Assembly (NCBI GenBank): GCA_903895595.1
Contig: CAITUP010000013.1
Location: 1-34,060 of the forward strand
Direction of reading: 5' to 3'
DNA: 34,060 nucleotides
From: an uncultured Acetobacteraceae bacterium
Lineage (GTDB): Bacteria > Pseudomonadota > Alphaproteobacteria > Acetobacterales > Acetobacteraceae
The position numbers were made by a program, and so were the translations under genes. This document shows positions 9,588 through 18,190 of the stretch, piece by piece; the first letter of the stretch is position 1, and each line of letters opens with the position of its first letter. Under the pieces are notes generated by a model. It did not search any database and had not been told where the DNA came from. It was given only the letters and a program-made list of their open reading frames with translations.

Positions 9588-10731
9588 CCGCTTGACGCAC
9601 CCCGGACCGCGACACCGCGCACGGAATTTTATGCTTCCCCGTCCCCGCGCAAGCAGTCCGCACACCGGGCTGCACCGGCTTCGCCGTATGCGCCTGCACA
9701 ACCGTCTTATGTTTCAGCGTCACAGGCTCGGCGTGCTTCTTCCCCGCGTCGGCGAAACGGTGCGCGTTCTTGCCTGCCGCGGCATGCCGGCGACCGGCAG
9801 CCCGTTCCACCGGTGCCGCCTGCGCCGACGCGATCAAACCATGGCTCGAAGCCCGCGCGATCGCATGCTCCACCGGGATGTCCAACTGCCCGTAACCCTG
9901 ATCCAGCAACGTCATCATATGGGCGTCGCGCTCCCCGCCGCTGGCCGCGCCCAGGACGACGCCCACCAGCCGCACCCCGCCACGCGTCGCCGAGGTGACA
10001 AGATTATAGCCGGACGCCTGCGTATACCCGGTCTTCATCCCATCCGCCCCGGGATACGACCGCAGCAAATGGTCGTGATTGGCGATCACCCGCCGCTGCC
10101 ACGTGAAGCTCGGGACCGAGAAATACCGGTACTCGTTGGGGAACCCGCTGATCAGCCGCCGCGCCAGCACGGCCATGTCCCGCGCCGTCGTCCATTGATC
10201 GGGATCGGGCAGGCCGGACGCGTTCATAAACGTCGTATGCGTCATCCCCAGCGCTCGGGCGCGCAAGGTCATCATCTGCGCGAACCGGTCTTCGGAGCCG
10301 CCGAGCATCTCACCCAAAGCGGCGGCGGCGTCGTTGGCGGATTTGGTCACCAGCCCCATGATCGCCTGATCGACCGTGATCCGCGTGCCCGGCACCAACC
10401 CGAGCTTGGTGGGCGACATGGCGGCGGCATGCCCTGAGACCGGGACGTATTGGTCCAGCGTGATCCGCCGGTCCCGCAACGCCTCGAACGCCATATATAG
10501 AGTCATCAATTTCGTCAGGCTGGCGGGATGACGCGGCGCGTCGGGCGCGGCCGATTGCAGAACCTGTCCGCTCGCGGCTTCCACCACGATGGAACTGTAG
10601 CGCGCCGACCCCACCTGCGCGCTGACAGGGGCAGACCACAGGGCGACGAGGGCCACGCCGACGGCAAGCGTCAACAACTCGACGCCGCGGCGCGACCAAA
10701 AACTGCGGCGTTGGCACCCGTCGGTTGCCAT
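9574..10731 (-). CDS. D-alanyl-D-alanine carboxypeptidase, S11 family (DacA/DacF-like)
   Basis: Periplasmic penicillin-binding protein that trims the terminal D-Ala of peptidoglycan stem peptides. A signal peptide is present (hydrophobic core about residues 18-34, likely cleavage after VSA at about 38). The three active-site motifs are intact: SLTK at 71-74, SAN at 131-133 and KTG at 233-235. The tail beyond about residue 290 is rich in Ala, Lys, His and Thr and has low complexity, unlike the usual C-terminal beta domain and amphipathic membrane anchor, so the attachment mode is unclear. The gene ends inside the last codons of rpiA on the opposite strand. Confidence 0.93.
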   Translation of the reverse strand: MATDGCQRRSFWSRRGVELLTLAVGVALVALWSAPVSAQVGSARYSSIVVEAASGQVLQSAAPDAPRHPASLTKLMTLYMAFEALRDRRITLDQYVPVSGHAAAMSPTKLGLVPGTRITVDQAIMGLVTKSANDAAAALGEMLGGSEDRFAQMMTLRARALGMTHTTFMNASGLPDPDQWTTARDMAVLARRLISGFPNEYRYFSVPSFTWQRRVIANHDHLLRSYPGADGMKTGYTQASGYNLVTSATRGGVRLVGVVLGAASGGERDAHMMTLLDQGYGQLDIPVEHAIARASSHGLIASAQAAPVERAAGRRHAAAGKNAHRFADAGKKHAEPVTLKHKTVVQAHTAKPVQPGVRTACAGTGKHKIPCAVSRSGVRQAASRS

Positions 10732-10880
10732 TTCTGTCCCTCATGCGGCGGTTGAAGCCGAGTCTAGAGTCCGGTGGCCCAGCCTGTCCAGACCGAAATC
10801 GCCGAAAAGCGAAAAATCTGAACATGTTACCGCACGTGCCTCATACGTCGCCTCCGATCCGTGGCCTCAAAAGAAATTTT

Positions 10881-10950
10881 GTGCACCGCAGCATTTTGCC
10901 CTTGATCACCGATCCGCCGGGGCCTATATCCGCCTCGTGTTGCAGTGCAG
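10881..10950. promoter_or_regulatory. Two TGC-N3-GCA elements upstream of the phasin gene (PhaR-like)
   Basis: Two near-palindromes, GTGCACCGCAG (10881-10891) and TTGCAGTGCAG (10940-10950), lie 74-144 bp before the phasin start. They resemble the CTGC-N3-GCAG operator described for PhaR, which represses phasin genes in some alphaproteobacteria, with one mismatch each. The sequence match is seen; PhaR binding is inference. Confidence 0.35.
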
Positions 10951-11023
10951 CATAAGAATGATCAACCGGGCACACCCACTCCGACCGCGGTCGCGGCCCG
11001 GTTTGCCCATCGGAGAGACTGAC

Positions 11024-11542
11024 ATGGCGTCAAAACCCAAAGCGGCCGTCGTCGCCGCACCGCCTCCGCCAGCCGAACCGCCCATCGAAGCGGTGGTCGC
11101 GGCAACCGCCGAACCTGTCGTGCCGGAAGCAGTCGCTGCCGAGGCCGAATCCACCGTCACACCCCAACCCGCCAAACAAGGCATGGAGAAAGTCATGAAA
11201 ACAGCAGAAGAATTCGTCGCGTTCGGTCAAGGCAATGTCGAGGCCATCGTGAAGTCCAGCCAGATCTGGGTTGCCGGCGTGCAGGACCTGTCCAAGGCCG
11301 CGGCTGTCACCGCCCAGGCGCAGTTCGACGAAACCGTGTCGATTTTCAAGGCGATGACCAGCGTGAAGTCCATCAAGGACCTGTTCGATCTGCAGAGCAG
11401 CTTCGCCCGCGCCGCCCTGGAAAAGACCGTCACCGAATCCAGCAAGCTGACCGATGCGTCGCTCAAGCTGACCGAGCAGGCGCTGGCCCCGATCACCGCC
11501 CGCGTGACCACCGCGGTCGAGACGTTCGGCAAGGCCGCCTGA
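11024..11542 (+). CDS. Phasin family protein
   Basis: A 172-residue protein with the phasin pattern: a long amphipathic helical region (about 55-172) with [29 protein letters not shown] and repeated short helices, poor in aromatic residues. Phasins coat polyhydroxyalkanoate granules and influence their number and size. An unusual Ala/Pro/Val-rich N-terminal segment (about residues 6-50) precedes the domain. The ATG at 11024 has GGAGAG 8 nt upstream; an in-frame start at 10937 would add 29 residues without signal character and is rejected. The gene is monocistronic and followed by a strong terminator. Confidence 0.88.
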   Translation: MASKPKAAVVAAPPPPAEPPIEAVVAATAEPVVPEAVAAEAESTVTPQPAKQGMEKVMKTAEEFVAFGQGNVEAIVKSSQIWVAGVQDLSKAAAVTAQAQFDETVSIFKAMTSVKSIKDLFDLQSSFARAALEKTVTESSKLTDASLKLTEQALAPITARVTTAVETFGKAA

Positions 11543-11616
11543 TCCTTCAGGCTGCCAATCGGGTCCGGATCGGCCCGCAAGGTTCCTCCCCCAGACGCGG
11601 ACCGATCCGTTCGACG

Positions 11617-11646
11617 AAGGCCCGGGCACATTGCCCGGGCCTTTTT
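11617..11646 (+). terminator. Intrinsic terminator after the phasin gene
   Basis: A perfect 12-bp stem (AAGGCCCGGGCA with TGCCCGGGCCTT), a 3-nt loop and a T-rich tail, 74 bp after the phasin stop. It separates the phasin gene from clpS. Confidence 0.9.
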
Positions 11647-11783
11647 CGTGCGTACGCGCCTCCGCTTCAGGTTGCTATTTCCCACCGGCCAACGCTTCCG
11701 ATATGCTTCCCTTCGACACCGCCGGTATTGGCCAGAACCGGGCAGGTGTGCCTAAGATCGCGGCGAATGGATGCGGACAAACG

Positions 11784-12119
11784 ATGAGCGATAACGACAG
11801 ACGCGGTGGAGGCAATTCGGACAGCCCCAACGTCGGCGTAGTGGTCAGGGCACGGCCCAAGACCCGCAAACCCGCCATGTACAAAGTCCTGATGCTGAAC
11901 GACGATTACACGCCGATGGAATTCGTCGTGCATGTGCTGGAACGCTTCTTCCAAAAGAACCGGGAAGAGGCCACCCAGATCATGCTCCACGTCCACCGTC
12001 GCGGCGTCGGCGTGTGCGGCGTCTTCACGTATGAGGTCGCCGAGACCAAAGTCACCCAGGTGATGGATCTGGCTCGGCAGAATCAGCACCCTCTGCAATG
12101 CACGATCGAAAAAGAATGA
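11784..12119 (+). CDS. clpS: ATP-dependent Clp protease adaptor ClpS
   Basis: N-end-rule adaptor that delivers substrates to ClpAP. The 111-residue protein has a disordered N-terminus (to about 35) and the conserved core [33 protein letters not shown] and [11 protein letters not shown], ending before CTIEKE. The ATG at 11784 gives the normal family length; an upstream in-frame ATG at 11703 would add 27 residues and seems less likely. It is followed by clpA after 47 bp, the usual clpS-clpA arrangement. Confidence 0.96.
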   Translation: MSDNDRRGGGNSDSPNVGVVVRARPKTRKPAMYKVLMLNDDYTPMEFVVHVLERFFQKNREEATQIMLHVHRRGVGVCGVFTYEVAETKVTQVMDLARQNQHPLQCTIEKE

Positions 12120-12166
12120 CCGTATCGCCCCAAAACCGGGCCTTCGGAGAGTAGGAGCAGCGCGAC

Positions 12167-14524
12167 ATGCTTTCACGGAACCTCGAACAGACGCTGCACC
12201 GCTCCCTGGGGCTGGCGAGCAAGCGGCGCCACGAATACGCCACCCTGGAGCATCTGCTGCTCGGGTTGCTCGAAGACACCGACGCCCTGGCCGTGCTGAA
12301 GGCCTGCGGCATCGATCTCGAAAAACTGAAAAGCGACCTGGGGGAATTCCTGGATAAGGACCTCGCCGGCCTCCAGACGGAACGGCCGGGCGATCCCAAG
12401 CCGACCGCCGGGTTCCAGCGAGTCGTGCAGCGCGCCGCGATTCACGTGCAATCGTCCGGCCGCGACGAAGTCACCGGCGCCAACGTGCTGGTCGCGCTGT
12501 TCAGCGAGCGGGAAAGCCACGCCGTCTATTACCTGCAATTGCAGGACATGACGCGACTCGACGCCGTGAACTTCATCAGCCACGGCATCGCCAAGGCACC
12601 CGGACGGTCGACCCAGCGCCCCGTCGCCGGCAATCAGCATCCGGATAACGATAAGGAACCCGAACGCGACGAACGCCAATCCGGCGGCAACCGCGGCGCC
12701 AAGGGCCAGGAAGCGCTGAACAACTATTGCGTGAACCTCAACAAGAAGGCGCAGGCCGGCAAAATCGATCCGCTGATCGGCCGCGATCTGGAAATCGAAC
12801 GCACCATCCAGATCCTCTGCCGCCGCACCAAGAACAACCCGCTGTATGTGGGCGATCCCGGCGTCGGCAAGACCGCCATCGCGGAAGGCCTCGCCAAGCG
12901 CATCGTCGAAGGCGACGTGCCGGAGGTGTTGCTGAAATCCACCATCTTCGCGCTGGACATGGGGTCCCTGCTCGCCGGCACCCGCTACCGCGGCGATTTC
13001 GAGGAACGGCTGAAGGCGGTCGTGAACGAGCTGGAGAATCTTCCGGGCGCGATCCTGTTCATCGACGAAATCCACACCGTGATCGGCGCCGGCGCGACGT
13101 CCGGCGGCGCGATGGATGCATCCAACCTGCTGAAGCCAGCTTTGGCATCGGGCAGCCTGCGCTGCGTCGGCAGCACCACCTACAAGGAATTCCGCAATTA
13201 TTTCGAGAAGGACCGCGCTTTAGTCCGCCGGTTCCAAAAGATCGACGTCAACGAACCGTCGATCGAGGACACCGTGAAAATCCTGCGCGGCCTGAAGCTG
13301 AATTACGAAAAGCACCACAAGGTCGAATACACCGAAGAAGCGCTGCGGGCGGCGGTGGAACTGTCGGCCAAATATATCCACGACCGCAAGCTGCCGGATA
13401 AAGCCATCGACGTGATCGACGAAGTCGGCGCGTCGCGCATGCTGGTGGCCGAAAATCTGCGCCGCAAGATCGTGACCTTGCGCGACGTCGAGGAAATCGT
13501 CGCCAAGATCGCCCGCATTCCTCCAAAGAGCGTGTCCGCCGACGACAAAGAAACGTTGCGGAACCTGGAACGCGATCTCAAGGCCATGGTCTACGGCCAG
13601 GACAAGGCGATCGAGGCGCTGGCCGCCGCGATCAAGCTGGCCCGCGCCGGGCTGCGCGAACCGGAAAAGCCGATCGGCAACTATTTGTTCTCCGGCCCCA
13701 CCGGCGTCGGCAAGACCGAGGTCGCGCGCCAGCTGGCCTCGATCATGGGGATCGAACTGATCCGCTTCGACATGTCGGAGTATATGGAACGTCACTCGAT
13801 CTCCCGCCTGATCGGCGCCCCACCGGGCTATGTCGGGTTCGACCAGGGCGGCATGCTGACGGATGCCATCGACCAGCACCCGCACGCCGTGCTGCTGTTG
13901 GATGAGATCGAAAAGGCCCACCCGGATCTGTTCAACATCCTGTTGCAGGTCATGGATCACGGAAAGTTGACCGATCACAACGGCAAGGTCGTGGATTTCC
14001 GCAACATCGTCCTGATCATGACCACCAACGCCGGGGCCTCGGACCTCGCGAAGGAAGCCATCGGCTTCGGCCGCGAAAGCCGGGAAGGCGAGGACGGCGA
14101 TGCCATCAAGCGCCTGTTCACCCCGGAATTCCGCAACCGTCTGGACGCGACGATCCCCTTCGCCGCGCTGACGCCGGAAATCGTCGGCCGCGTGGTGGAG
14201 AAGTTCGTGATGCAGCTGGAAGCCCAGCTCGCGGATCGCAACGTCACCATCGAGCTGTCCTCCGCCGCCAAGGAATGGCTCGCCGAACGCGGCTACGACC
14301 GCCTCTACGGTGCCCGTCCGTTGGGGCGCGTGATCCAGGAGTACATCAAGAAGCCGCTGGCCGAGGAATTGCTGTTCGGCAAGCTGGTCAAAGGCGGGTC
14401 GGTGAAGGTCACGCTGAAGGACGGCAAGCTGGAATTCGAAACGCTGGAAGCCGCCCCGCCGGCGCTGCCCGGCCCGACCGGGGAAGGCTCGGCCGAGCAG
14501 GAGGAACCCGAAACGGTGGGCTAG
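12167..14524 (+). CDS. clpA: ATP-dependent Clp protease ATP-binding subunit ClpA
   Basis: AAA+ unfoldase that feeds substrates to ClpP. The 785 residues comprise the N-terminal Clp repeat domain (about 1-150), the first nucleotide-binding domain with Walker A GDPGVGKT at 229-236, the second with GPTGVGKTE starting at 510, and an IGF tripeptide at about 632 in the loop expected to dock on ClpP. The absence of a long coiled-coil middle domain separates it from ClpB. AGGAG lies 9 nt before the ATG. It is co-oriented with clpS and followed by a terminator. The C-terminal tail is Pro/Glu/Gly-rich. Confidence 0.97.
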   Translation: MLSRNLEQTLHRSLGLASKRRHEYATLEHLLLGLLEDTDALAVLKACGIDLEKLKSDLGEFLDKDLAGLQTERPGDPKPTAGFQRVVQRAAIHVQSSGRDEVTGANVLVALFSERESHAVYYLQLQDMTRLDAVNFISHGIAKAPGRSTQRPVAGNQHPDNDKEPERDERQSGGNRGAKGQEALNNYCVNLNKKAQAGKIDPLIGRDLEIERTIQILCRRTKNNPLYVGDPGVGKTAIAEGLAKRIVEGDVPEVLLKSTIFALDMGSLLAGTRYRGDFEERLKAVVNELENLPGAILFIDEIHTVIGAGATSGGAMDASNLLKPALASGSLRCVGSTTYKEFRNYFEKDRALVRRFQKIDVNEPSIEDTVKILRGLKLNYEKHHKVEYTEEALRAAVELSAKYIHDRKLPDKAIDVIDEVGASRMLVAENLRRKIVTLRDVEEIVAKIARIPPKSVSADDKETLRNLERDLKAMVYGQDKAIEALAAAIKLARAGLREPEKPIGNYLFSGPTGVGKTEVARQLASIMGIELIRFDMSEYMERHSISRLIGAPPGYVGFDQGGMLTDAIDQHPHAVLLLDEIEKAHPDLFNILLQVMDHGKLTDHNGKVVDFRNIVLIMTTNAGASDLAKEAIGFGRESREGEDGDAIKRLFTPEFRNRLDATIPFAALTPEIVGRVVEKFVMQLEAQLADRNVTIELSSAAKEWLAERGYDRLYGARPLGRVIQEYIKKPLAEELLFGKLVKGGSVKVTLKDGKLEFETLEAAPPALPGPTGEGSAEQEEPETVG

Positions 14525-14556
14525 TTCCCTCCGCATAAGGATTTGCCGCCACTACC

Positions 14557-14593
14557 GAAGTGCCGCTGCTGCGTCAGCGGCACTTCTCATTTT
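14557..14593 (+). terminator. Intrinsic terminator after clpA
   Basis: A perfect 12-bp stem (GAAGTGCCGCTG with CAGCGGCACTTC), a 6-nt loop, then TCATTTT, 32 bp after the clpA stop. Confidence 0.85.
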
Positions 14594-14765
14594 CGGGTAG
14601 CGACACTGGCATCCCATTGGCGTGCCGACATGAATTTTTTCTTTGGAAAATTTATTACATTTGACACCAGACACGTCTTGTCAGGGCATATGACCGTATG
14701 CAACAGTCCCCCGTCGGTTACGGAACACCCCGGCCGGCAAAACGTTATCATGGGAGTAGGGACGC
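14594..14765 (+). promoter_or_regulatory. AT-rich upstream region of the tail-collar operon
   Basis: A 172-bp gap after the clpA terminator containing an AT-rich block at about 14632-14670 (ATTTTTTCTTTGG, TTTATTAC) and a TTGACA hexamer near 14670. No well-spaced -10 box was recognised. A GGGAG/AGGG ribosome binding site precedes the ATG at 14766. It probably holds the promoter for the three collar genes. Confidence 0.4.
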
Positions 14766-15305
14766 ATGAGTCAGCCATTCGTCGGACAGGTCGTGGCGGT
14801 CTGATTCAATTTCGCACCACAGGGTTGGCTTCTGTGCCAAGGCCAGTTGCTGCCTATCGCGCAATACGACGTGCTGTATACCTTGATCGGCACCACATAC
14901 GGCGGCAACGGCACGACGAACTTCGCCCTGCCGGATTTGCGCAGCCGCGTCCCTCTCAGCATTGGGCAGGGTCCCGGCCTTTCCAACTACGTTCTCGGCC
15001 AAGCCTCCGGCACTGAAAACGTCACGCTGAACCTGACCCAAATCCCGAGCCATACCCACAACCCGATCGCCGCTCCCCCCGCTGCCACGACCGCGACACC
15101 GGCCAGCAACACGATCTTTGCTGCGCTGTCTGGCGGGAGCCGGGTCTATGGCAATCCCGTCCCGGCCCCGCCGGCCATTCCGACCCCGCTTGCCGCATCG
15201 ATGATCCCGACCAGTGGCGGATTGGGGGCGGCGCACGCGAACGTGCAGCCGGTCCGGACGGTTAATTACATTATCGCCTGGGCAGGCCTTTTCCCGTCGG
15301 CTTGA
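14766..15305 (+). pseudogene. Tail-collar (microcystin-dependent) protein 1, interrupted by an in-frame TGA
   Basis: The first of three tandem collar-domain proteins. From the ATG at 14766, which has a good ribosome binding site, the frame reads MSQPFVGQVVAV, then TGA at 14802-14804, then FNFAPQGWLLCQGQLLP and on without further damage to 15305 (180 codons). The neighbouring paralogue has FGFNFAPRGWLLC at this place, so the TGA replaces a glycine codon; a single GGA-to-TGA change explains it. The remainder keeps the collar features: GGNGTTNFALPDLRSRVP, the IPSHTHN motif and the C-terminal VNYIIAWAGLFPSA. Restart at an internal TTG near 14847 would lack the first strands. It is either a very recent nonsense mutation, a sequencing error or readthrough; I favour mutation. 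Confidence 0.8.
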
Positions 15306-15381
15306 TGCCGTCCGCGGCTCCCCCCCATCGTCCCGCCGCGGCGCAATCCGGTGCGCGGCTCGCACAAGAAGGATCATACCA

Positions 15382-15924
15382 ATGGCGTCCCCATTTCTTG
15401 GCCAGATCACCACGTTCGGCTTCAATTTCGCTCCGCGAGGCTGGTTGCTGTGCCGCGGCCAAATTCTGCCGATCTCGCAATACGCCGCGCTGTTTTCGTT
15501 GCTCGGCACCGCATTCGGCGGGAACGGCACGACCACCTTCGGGCTACCGAACCTGCAGGACAACCTCACCGTCGGCCAAGGCCAAGGACCTGGCTTGTCG
15601 AACTATGTCATGGGTCAGCCTGCCGGGGCCGCGACGGTTACCCTGACGGCTTCGACGACTCCCGCGCATACGCATTCCTTCGTTGCCGAAGTCGGCGCCC
15701 CCCCGCAGACCGGTACTCCGGCCGCCGGCCTTACGCTCGGCCGTGGTTTTAACGCGGGAGGCGCCGCATTGGCCGTCTACACATCGACCGGGACGGCCAC
15801 CACGCTGGCGCCTACCGCTCTGGGCGCCTCCAACGGGGGTGGCCAGCCGCATAACAACCTGCAACCCATGCTGGGGCTGAATTGGTGCATCGCGACACAG
15901 GGCGTCTTCCCAACCCGGTCCTGA
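15382..15924 (+). CDS. Tail-collar domain (microcystin-dependent MdpB-type) protein 2
   Basis: A 180-residue protein of the phage-tail-collar family: N-terminal FLGQITTFGFNFAPRGWLLC, then FGGNGTTTFGLPNLQ, the TPAHTHSF motif and the C-terminal block LNWCIATQGVFPT. AAGGATC lies before the ATG at 15382. It sits 76 bp after collar gene 1 and 48 bp before collar gene 3, so the three probably form one operon. Family members occur in bacteria far from any prophage and their role is not established. Pro, Thr, Gly and Ala-rich linkers fill the variable middle. The gene is intact. Confidence 0.88.
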   Translation: MASPFLGQITTFGFNFAPRGWLLCRGQILPISQYAALFSLLGTAFGGNGTTTFGLPNLQDNLTVGQGQGPGLSNYVMGQPAGAATVTLTASTTPAHTHSFVAEVGAPPQTGTPAAGLTLGRGFNAGGAALAVYTSTGTATTLAPTALGASNGGGQPHNNLQPMLGLNWCIATQGVFPTRS

Positions 15925-15972
15925 GCGAACCCAACGCATCCTATCCCTTTATCGGAACAAGGAATCACCACC

Positions 15973-16503
15973 ATGTCTGAACAGTACATCGGACAGATCG
16001 AGGCCTTCGCATTCGGCATCGTGCCCAGGGGTTGGGCAATCTGCGCGGGCCAGCTGCTGTCCATCCAGCAAAATCAAGCGCTGTTCTCGCTGCTTGGCAC
16101 GCAATTCGGCGGCAACGGCGTCCAAACCTTCGGACTGCCGGACCTGCGTGGCCGGGCCGCCACCGGTTACGGCCTGAGCTATCAGATGGGCACGAAGGCT
16201 GGCGAAGAAAACCACACGCTGCTGTCGACCGAAGTCCCGGCGCACACGCACTCGCTTGTTGTGAACAACAACGGTACGTCCGGCGGCACAGCCATTCCGA
16301 CCAGTGCACTCGTGCCTGGCAGCCCTTATGACGCAGCCTCCGGGACCGCAACGAGTCTCTACGCGGCGTCGACAACGACGCCGACCGTGGCCCTGTCGGC
16401 GACCAGTGCGGCAGGCGGTGGGCAAGCGCACAGCAACATGATGCCGTATCTCGCGCTGAACTACTGCATCGCGCTGACTGGGCTGTTCCCCAGCCGTAAC
16501 TGA
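15973..16503 (+). CDS. Tail-collar domain (microcystin-dependent MdpB-type) protein 3
   Basis: A 176-residue intact collar protein: IGQIEAFAFGIVPRGWAICAGQLL, FGGNGVQTFGLPDLRGRAATGYG, VPAHTHSL and the terminal LNYCIALTGLFPSRN. It is more divergent from copies 1 and 2 than they are from each other. AAGGAATC lies before the ATG. It ends 28 bp before the stop of the convergent DUF6916-like gene; a hairpin lies between them. The role is unknown; by analogy with trimeric collar domains it may form an oligomeric fibre-like structure, which is inference. Confidence 0.88.
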   Translation: MSEQYIGQIEAFAFGIVPRGWAICAGQLLSIQQNQALFSLLGTQFGGNGVQTFGLPDLRGRAATGYGLSYQMGTKAGEENHTLLSTEVPAHTHSLVVNNNGTSGGTAIPTSALVPGSPYDAASGTATSLYAASTTTPTVALSATSAAGGGQAHSNMMPYLALNYCIALTGLFPSRN

Positions 16504-16521
16504 TCGCGGTGTTTTCGGCTT

Positions 16522-16550
16522 CCAGGCCGCTTCAGGTGAAAGCGGCCTGG
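16522..16550. terminator. Hairpin between convergent collar 3 and DUF6916-like genes
   Basis: A perfect 11-bp stem (CCAGGCCGCTT with AAGCGGCCTGG) and 7-nt loop, overlapping the last codons of the minus-strand gene. Neither side has a T-run, so termination efficiency is doubtful. Confidence 0.45.
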
Positions 16551-16825
16551 TAATCCTGATGGCCCAATGCGGGGGTATGGATCGGGCTGACGTAGAATTC
16601 GAACACCGTGCCCCCCTCGACATCGAAGACGTACAGTCCTTCCGGTAGGATGTCGTCCCGCACGCCGCGGAATATCAGACTGAACGGTTTCCGCTGCGCG
16701 ACATCCCAGCCGGACCGCGCAACGGAATCGATCGATACCAACGTTAGGCTTCCGTGCCACCCGCGCGGGCGAAATTCCTTTTCGGTGTGCGGGGTAAAGA
16801 CCTCGGCCGTCAGCACGTCGGACAT
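16532..16825 (-). CDS. DUF6916-like small protein
   Basis: A 97-residue protein with the pattern I associate with DUF6916: F-Phi-xHxxxxF near the start (VFTPHTEKEF), a middle beta-rich part with PFSLIFRG and GLYVFDVEGG, and a C-terminal FEFYVSPI. From memory, members of this family often neighbour collar-domain genes and contain such a beta-rich fold; the function is unknown. It is transcribed towards the collar operon and away from the GNAT gene, whose start lies only 26-62 bp away. The family name rests on memory of the pattern and would need a profile search. Confidence 0.7.
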   Translation of the reverse strand: MSDVLTAEVFTPHTEKEFRPRGWHGSLTLVSIDSVARSGWDVAQRKPFSLIFRGVRDDILPEGLYVFDVEGGTVFEFYVSPIHTPALGHQDYQAAFT

Positions 16826-16886
16826 GACGATTTACGATCCTTATTTCTGAGTGGACAACGATGCATCTTTATGTGCGAATCCCCCG

Positions 16887-17399
16887 ATGATGTCCACCGC
16901 GCGCATACCCTGGGAAGGCGGATCTCTGGCCATGCGGCCGGAGGCCGCGGACGGTTCGGACGATGGCTTTCTGTTCGGATTGTTCGCCAGCTTTAAACTG
17001 CCCGACATGGCGGCGATGCCGGTCGATACCGCGGTCAAGGAACAATTGCTGCGCATGCAATTCCGTTCCATGAGCCAGTCGTACCGGGCACAATACCCCT
17101 CCGCCCGCTTCGAAATTCTGGAATTGGACGGACGCCCGGTCGGCCGGTTGATCACCGACGTGCGGCCGGATACGATTTATTTTCCGGACATCGCCGTATT
17201 GCCGGATACGCAACGGTCCGGCCTCGCGACCGCGCTGATGCGGGTCGCGCTGGACGAGGCCCGCCGGTCGGGGGTACCCGGCACCGTCAAGGTACTCGGC
17301 AACAACACCGCCTCATTGCGCCTGTGTGCGAAGCTTGGGTTTATCGTCGCCGGGGAGGACCCGCCGTATCTCGACCTGATCTGGCACCCGCCTGCCTGA
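16887..17399 (+). CDS. GNAT family N-acetyltransferase
   Basis: A 170-residue acetyltransferase of the GNAT fold. The acetyl-CoA binding motif is QRSGLATALMRVALDEA; it is preceded by a strand with DIAVLPDT and followed by the typical NTASLRLCAKLGFIVAGE. The substrate is unknown. The start is uncertain: paired ATGs at 16887 and 16890 give a typical GNAT N-terminus, while a GTG at 16851 would add 12 residues; none has a strong ribosome binding site. It is divergent from the DUF6916-like gene and ends 9 bp from the convergent SDR gene. I recall GNAT genes near collar/DUF6916 clusters elsewhere, so it may belong to the module. Confidence 0.85.
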   Translation: MMSTARIPWEGGSLAMRPEAADGSDDGFLFGLFASFKLPDMAAMPVDTAVKEQLLRMQFRSMSQSYRAQYPSARFEILELDGRPVGRLITDVRPDTIYFPDIAVLPDTQRSGLATALMRVALDEARRSGVPGTVKVLGNNTASLRLCAKLGFIVAGEDPPYLDLIWHPPA

Positions 17400-17408
17400 C
17401 CGGTGCCG

Positions 17409-18107
17409 CTACCAGGCGATGTCCTTGCCCTGATAATCCAGAAACGCATGTTTCCGGCCGCCGGCCGAACGGATCATGACATCGACCAGACCGCGCGCGC
17501 TTTCCTCTACCCGCACCGGCGCGCCGGACCCGCCCATGTCGGTGCGGACCCAGCCCGGATGCAGCGTCAGGAGCGTCAGGTTCCGCCCGCGCATTTCCGC
17601 GAATAACCCGCGGCTGAGGGAGTTCAATGCCGCCTTGCTGGCGCGGTACAGCTCATGCCCGCCGGCGTTCAGCGCGACGCTGCCCATGACGGAGCTGGTG
17701 TAGCCCAGCACGCCCGTGCCCGATCGCAGATTCTTCAGCAGCAGCCGCCCGAGCCGGATGGGGCCGATGGCGTTGACGAACATCAGCTCGCCGGTTTCCT
17801 CGACGGTCGCGGCGTTGGCGCTGCGGTGGGACGGGCCGGCGACTCCGGCGTTCACCAGAACGGCATCGAACGTGCGGCCGGCCAGGGACGCCGCGAAACC
17901 GTCGATCCCGGCACCGTCGGCCATGTTCAGGGCGCGGATATCCACCCGCCCAGGGTTGAGCGCTGACAGCGCCTGTAGATCGGTTGCGGCGTCCGGCGCG
18001 CGCGCGGTCGCGACGACATCCCAGCCTTTCGCCAGGAATTCCCGCACCACGCCCAGGCCGATGCCGCGGTTGGCGCCGACGATCAGCGCGAGGGGGTTTT
18101 CAGCCAT
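17409..18107 (-). CDS. Short-chain dehydrogenase/reductase (SDR)
   Basis: A 232-residue NAD(P)-dependent oxidoreductase. It has the nucleotide-binding GANRGIG motif near the start (variant of TGxxxGIG), VNAGVAG (NAG motif), the catalytic pair YRASK, and a following PGWVRTDMGG. Asn/Ser positions of the catalytic set appear present (SSVMGSVAL). The substrate cannot be told. It resembles small SDRs compared to CsgA-type proteins, which is a loose similarity. Convergent with the GNAT gene, it stands alone on its strand; the upstream 80 bp before the repeat would hold its promoter. Confidence 0.9.
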   Translation of the reverse strand: MAENPLALIVGANRGIGLGVVREFLAKGWDVVATARAPDAATDLQALSALNPGRVDIRALNMADGAGIDGFAASLAGRTFDAVLVNAGVAGPSHRSANAATVEETGELMFVNAIGPIRLGRLLLKNLRSGTGVLGYTSSVMGSVALNAGGHELYRASKAALNSLSRGLFAEMRGRNLTLLTLHPGWVRTDMGGSGAPVRVEESARGLVDVMIRSAGGRKHAFLDYQGKDIAW

Positions 18108-18190
18108 ATCCAGATCCTTCCAAACTCACCGAGCGCATTCAACGACGACGGTGCCGATCTTACCACCCTGCTCGACCGATAAATCAGGGG

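Noticed and set aside
13220-14536. 438-codon open frame antisense to clpA
   Set aside because: Shadow of the strongly conserved clpA coding strand; no domain or ribosome binding site support.
14802-14804. Recoding of TGA as selenocysteine or glycine
   Set aside because: No selenocysteine-type stem-loop was recognised after it, the paralogue has Gly, and other genes here use TGA as a normal stop.
14766-16503. Prophage remnant
   Set aside because: Only collar-domain proteins are present, without integrase, structural or lysis genes; the family is common outside phages.
16522-16550. Efficient bidirectional terminator
   Set aside because: The stem is perfect, but neither side has a T-run and it overlaps coding sequence; kept only as a weak hairpin.
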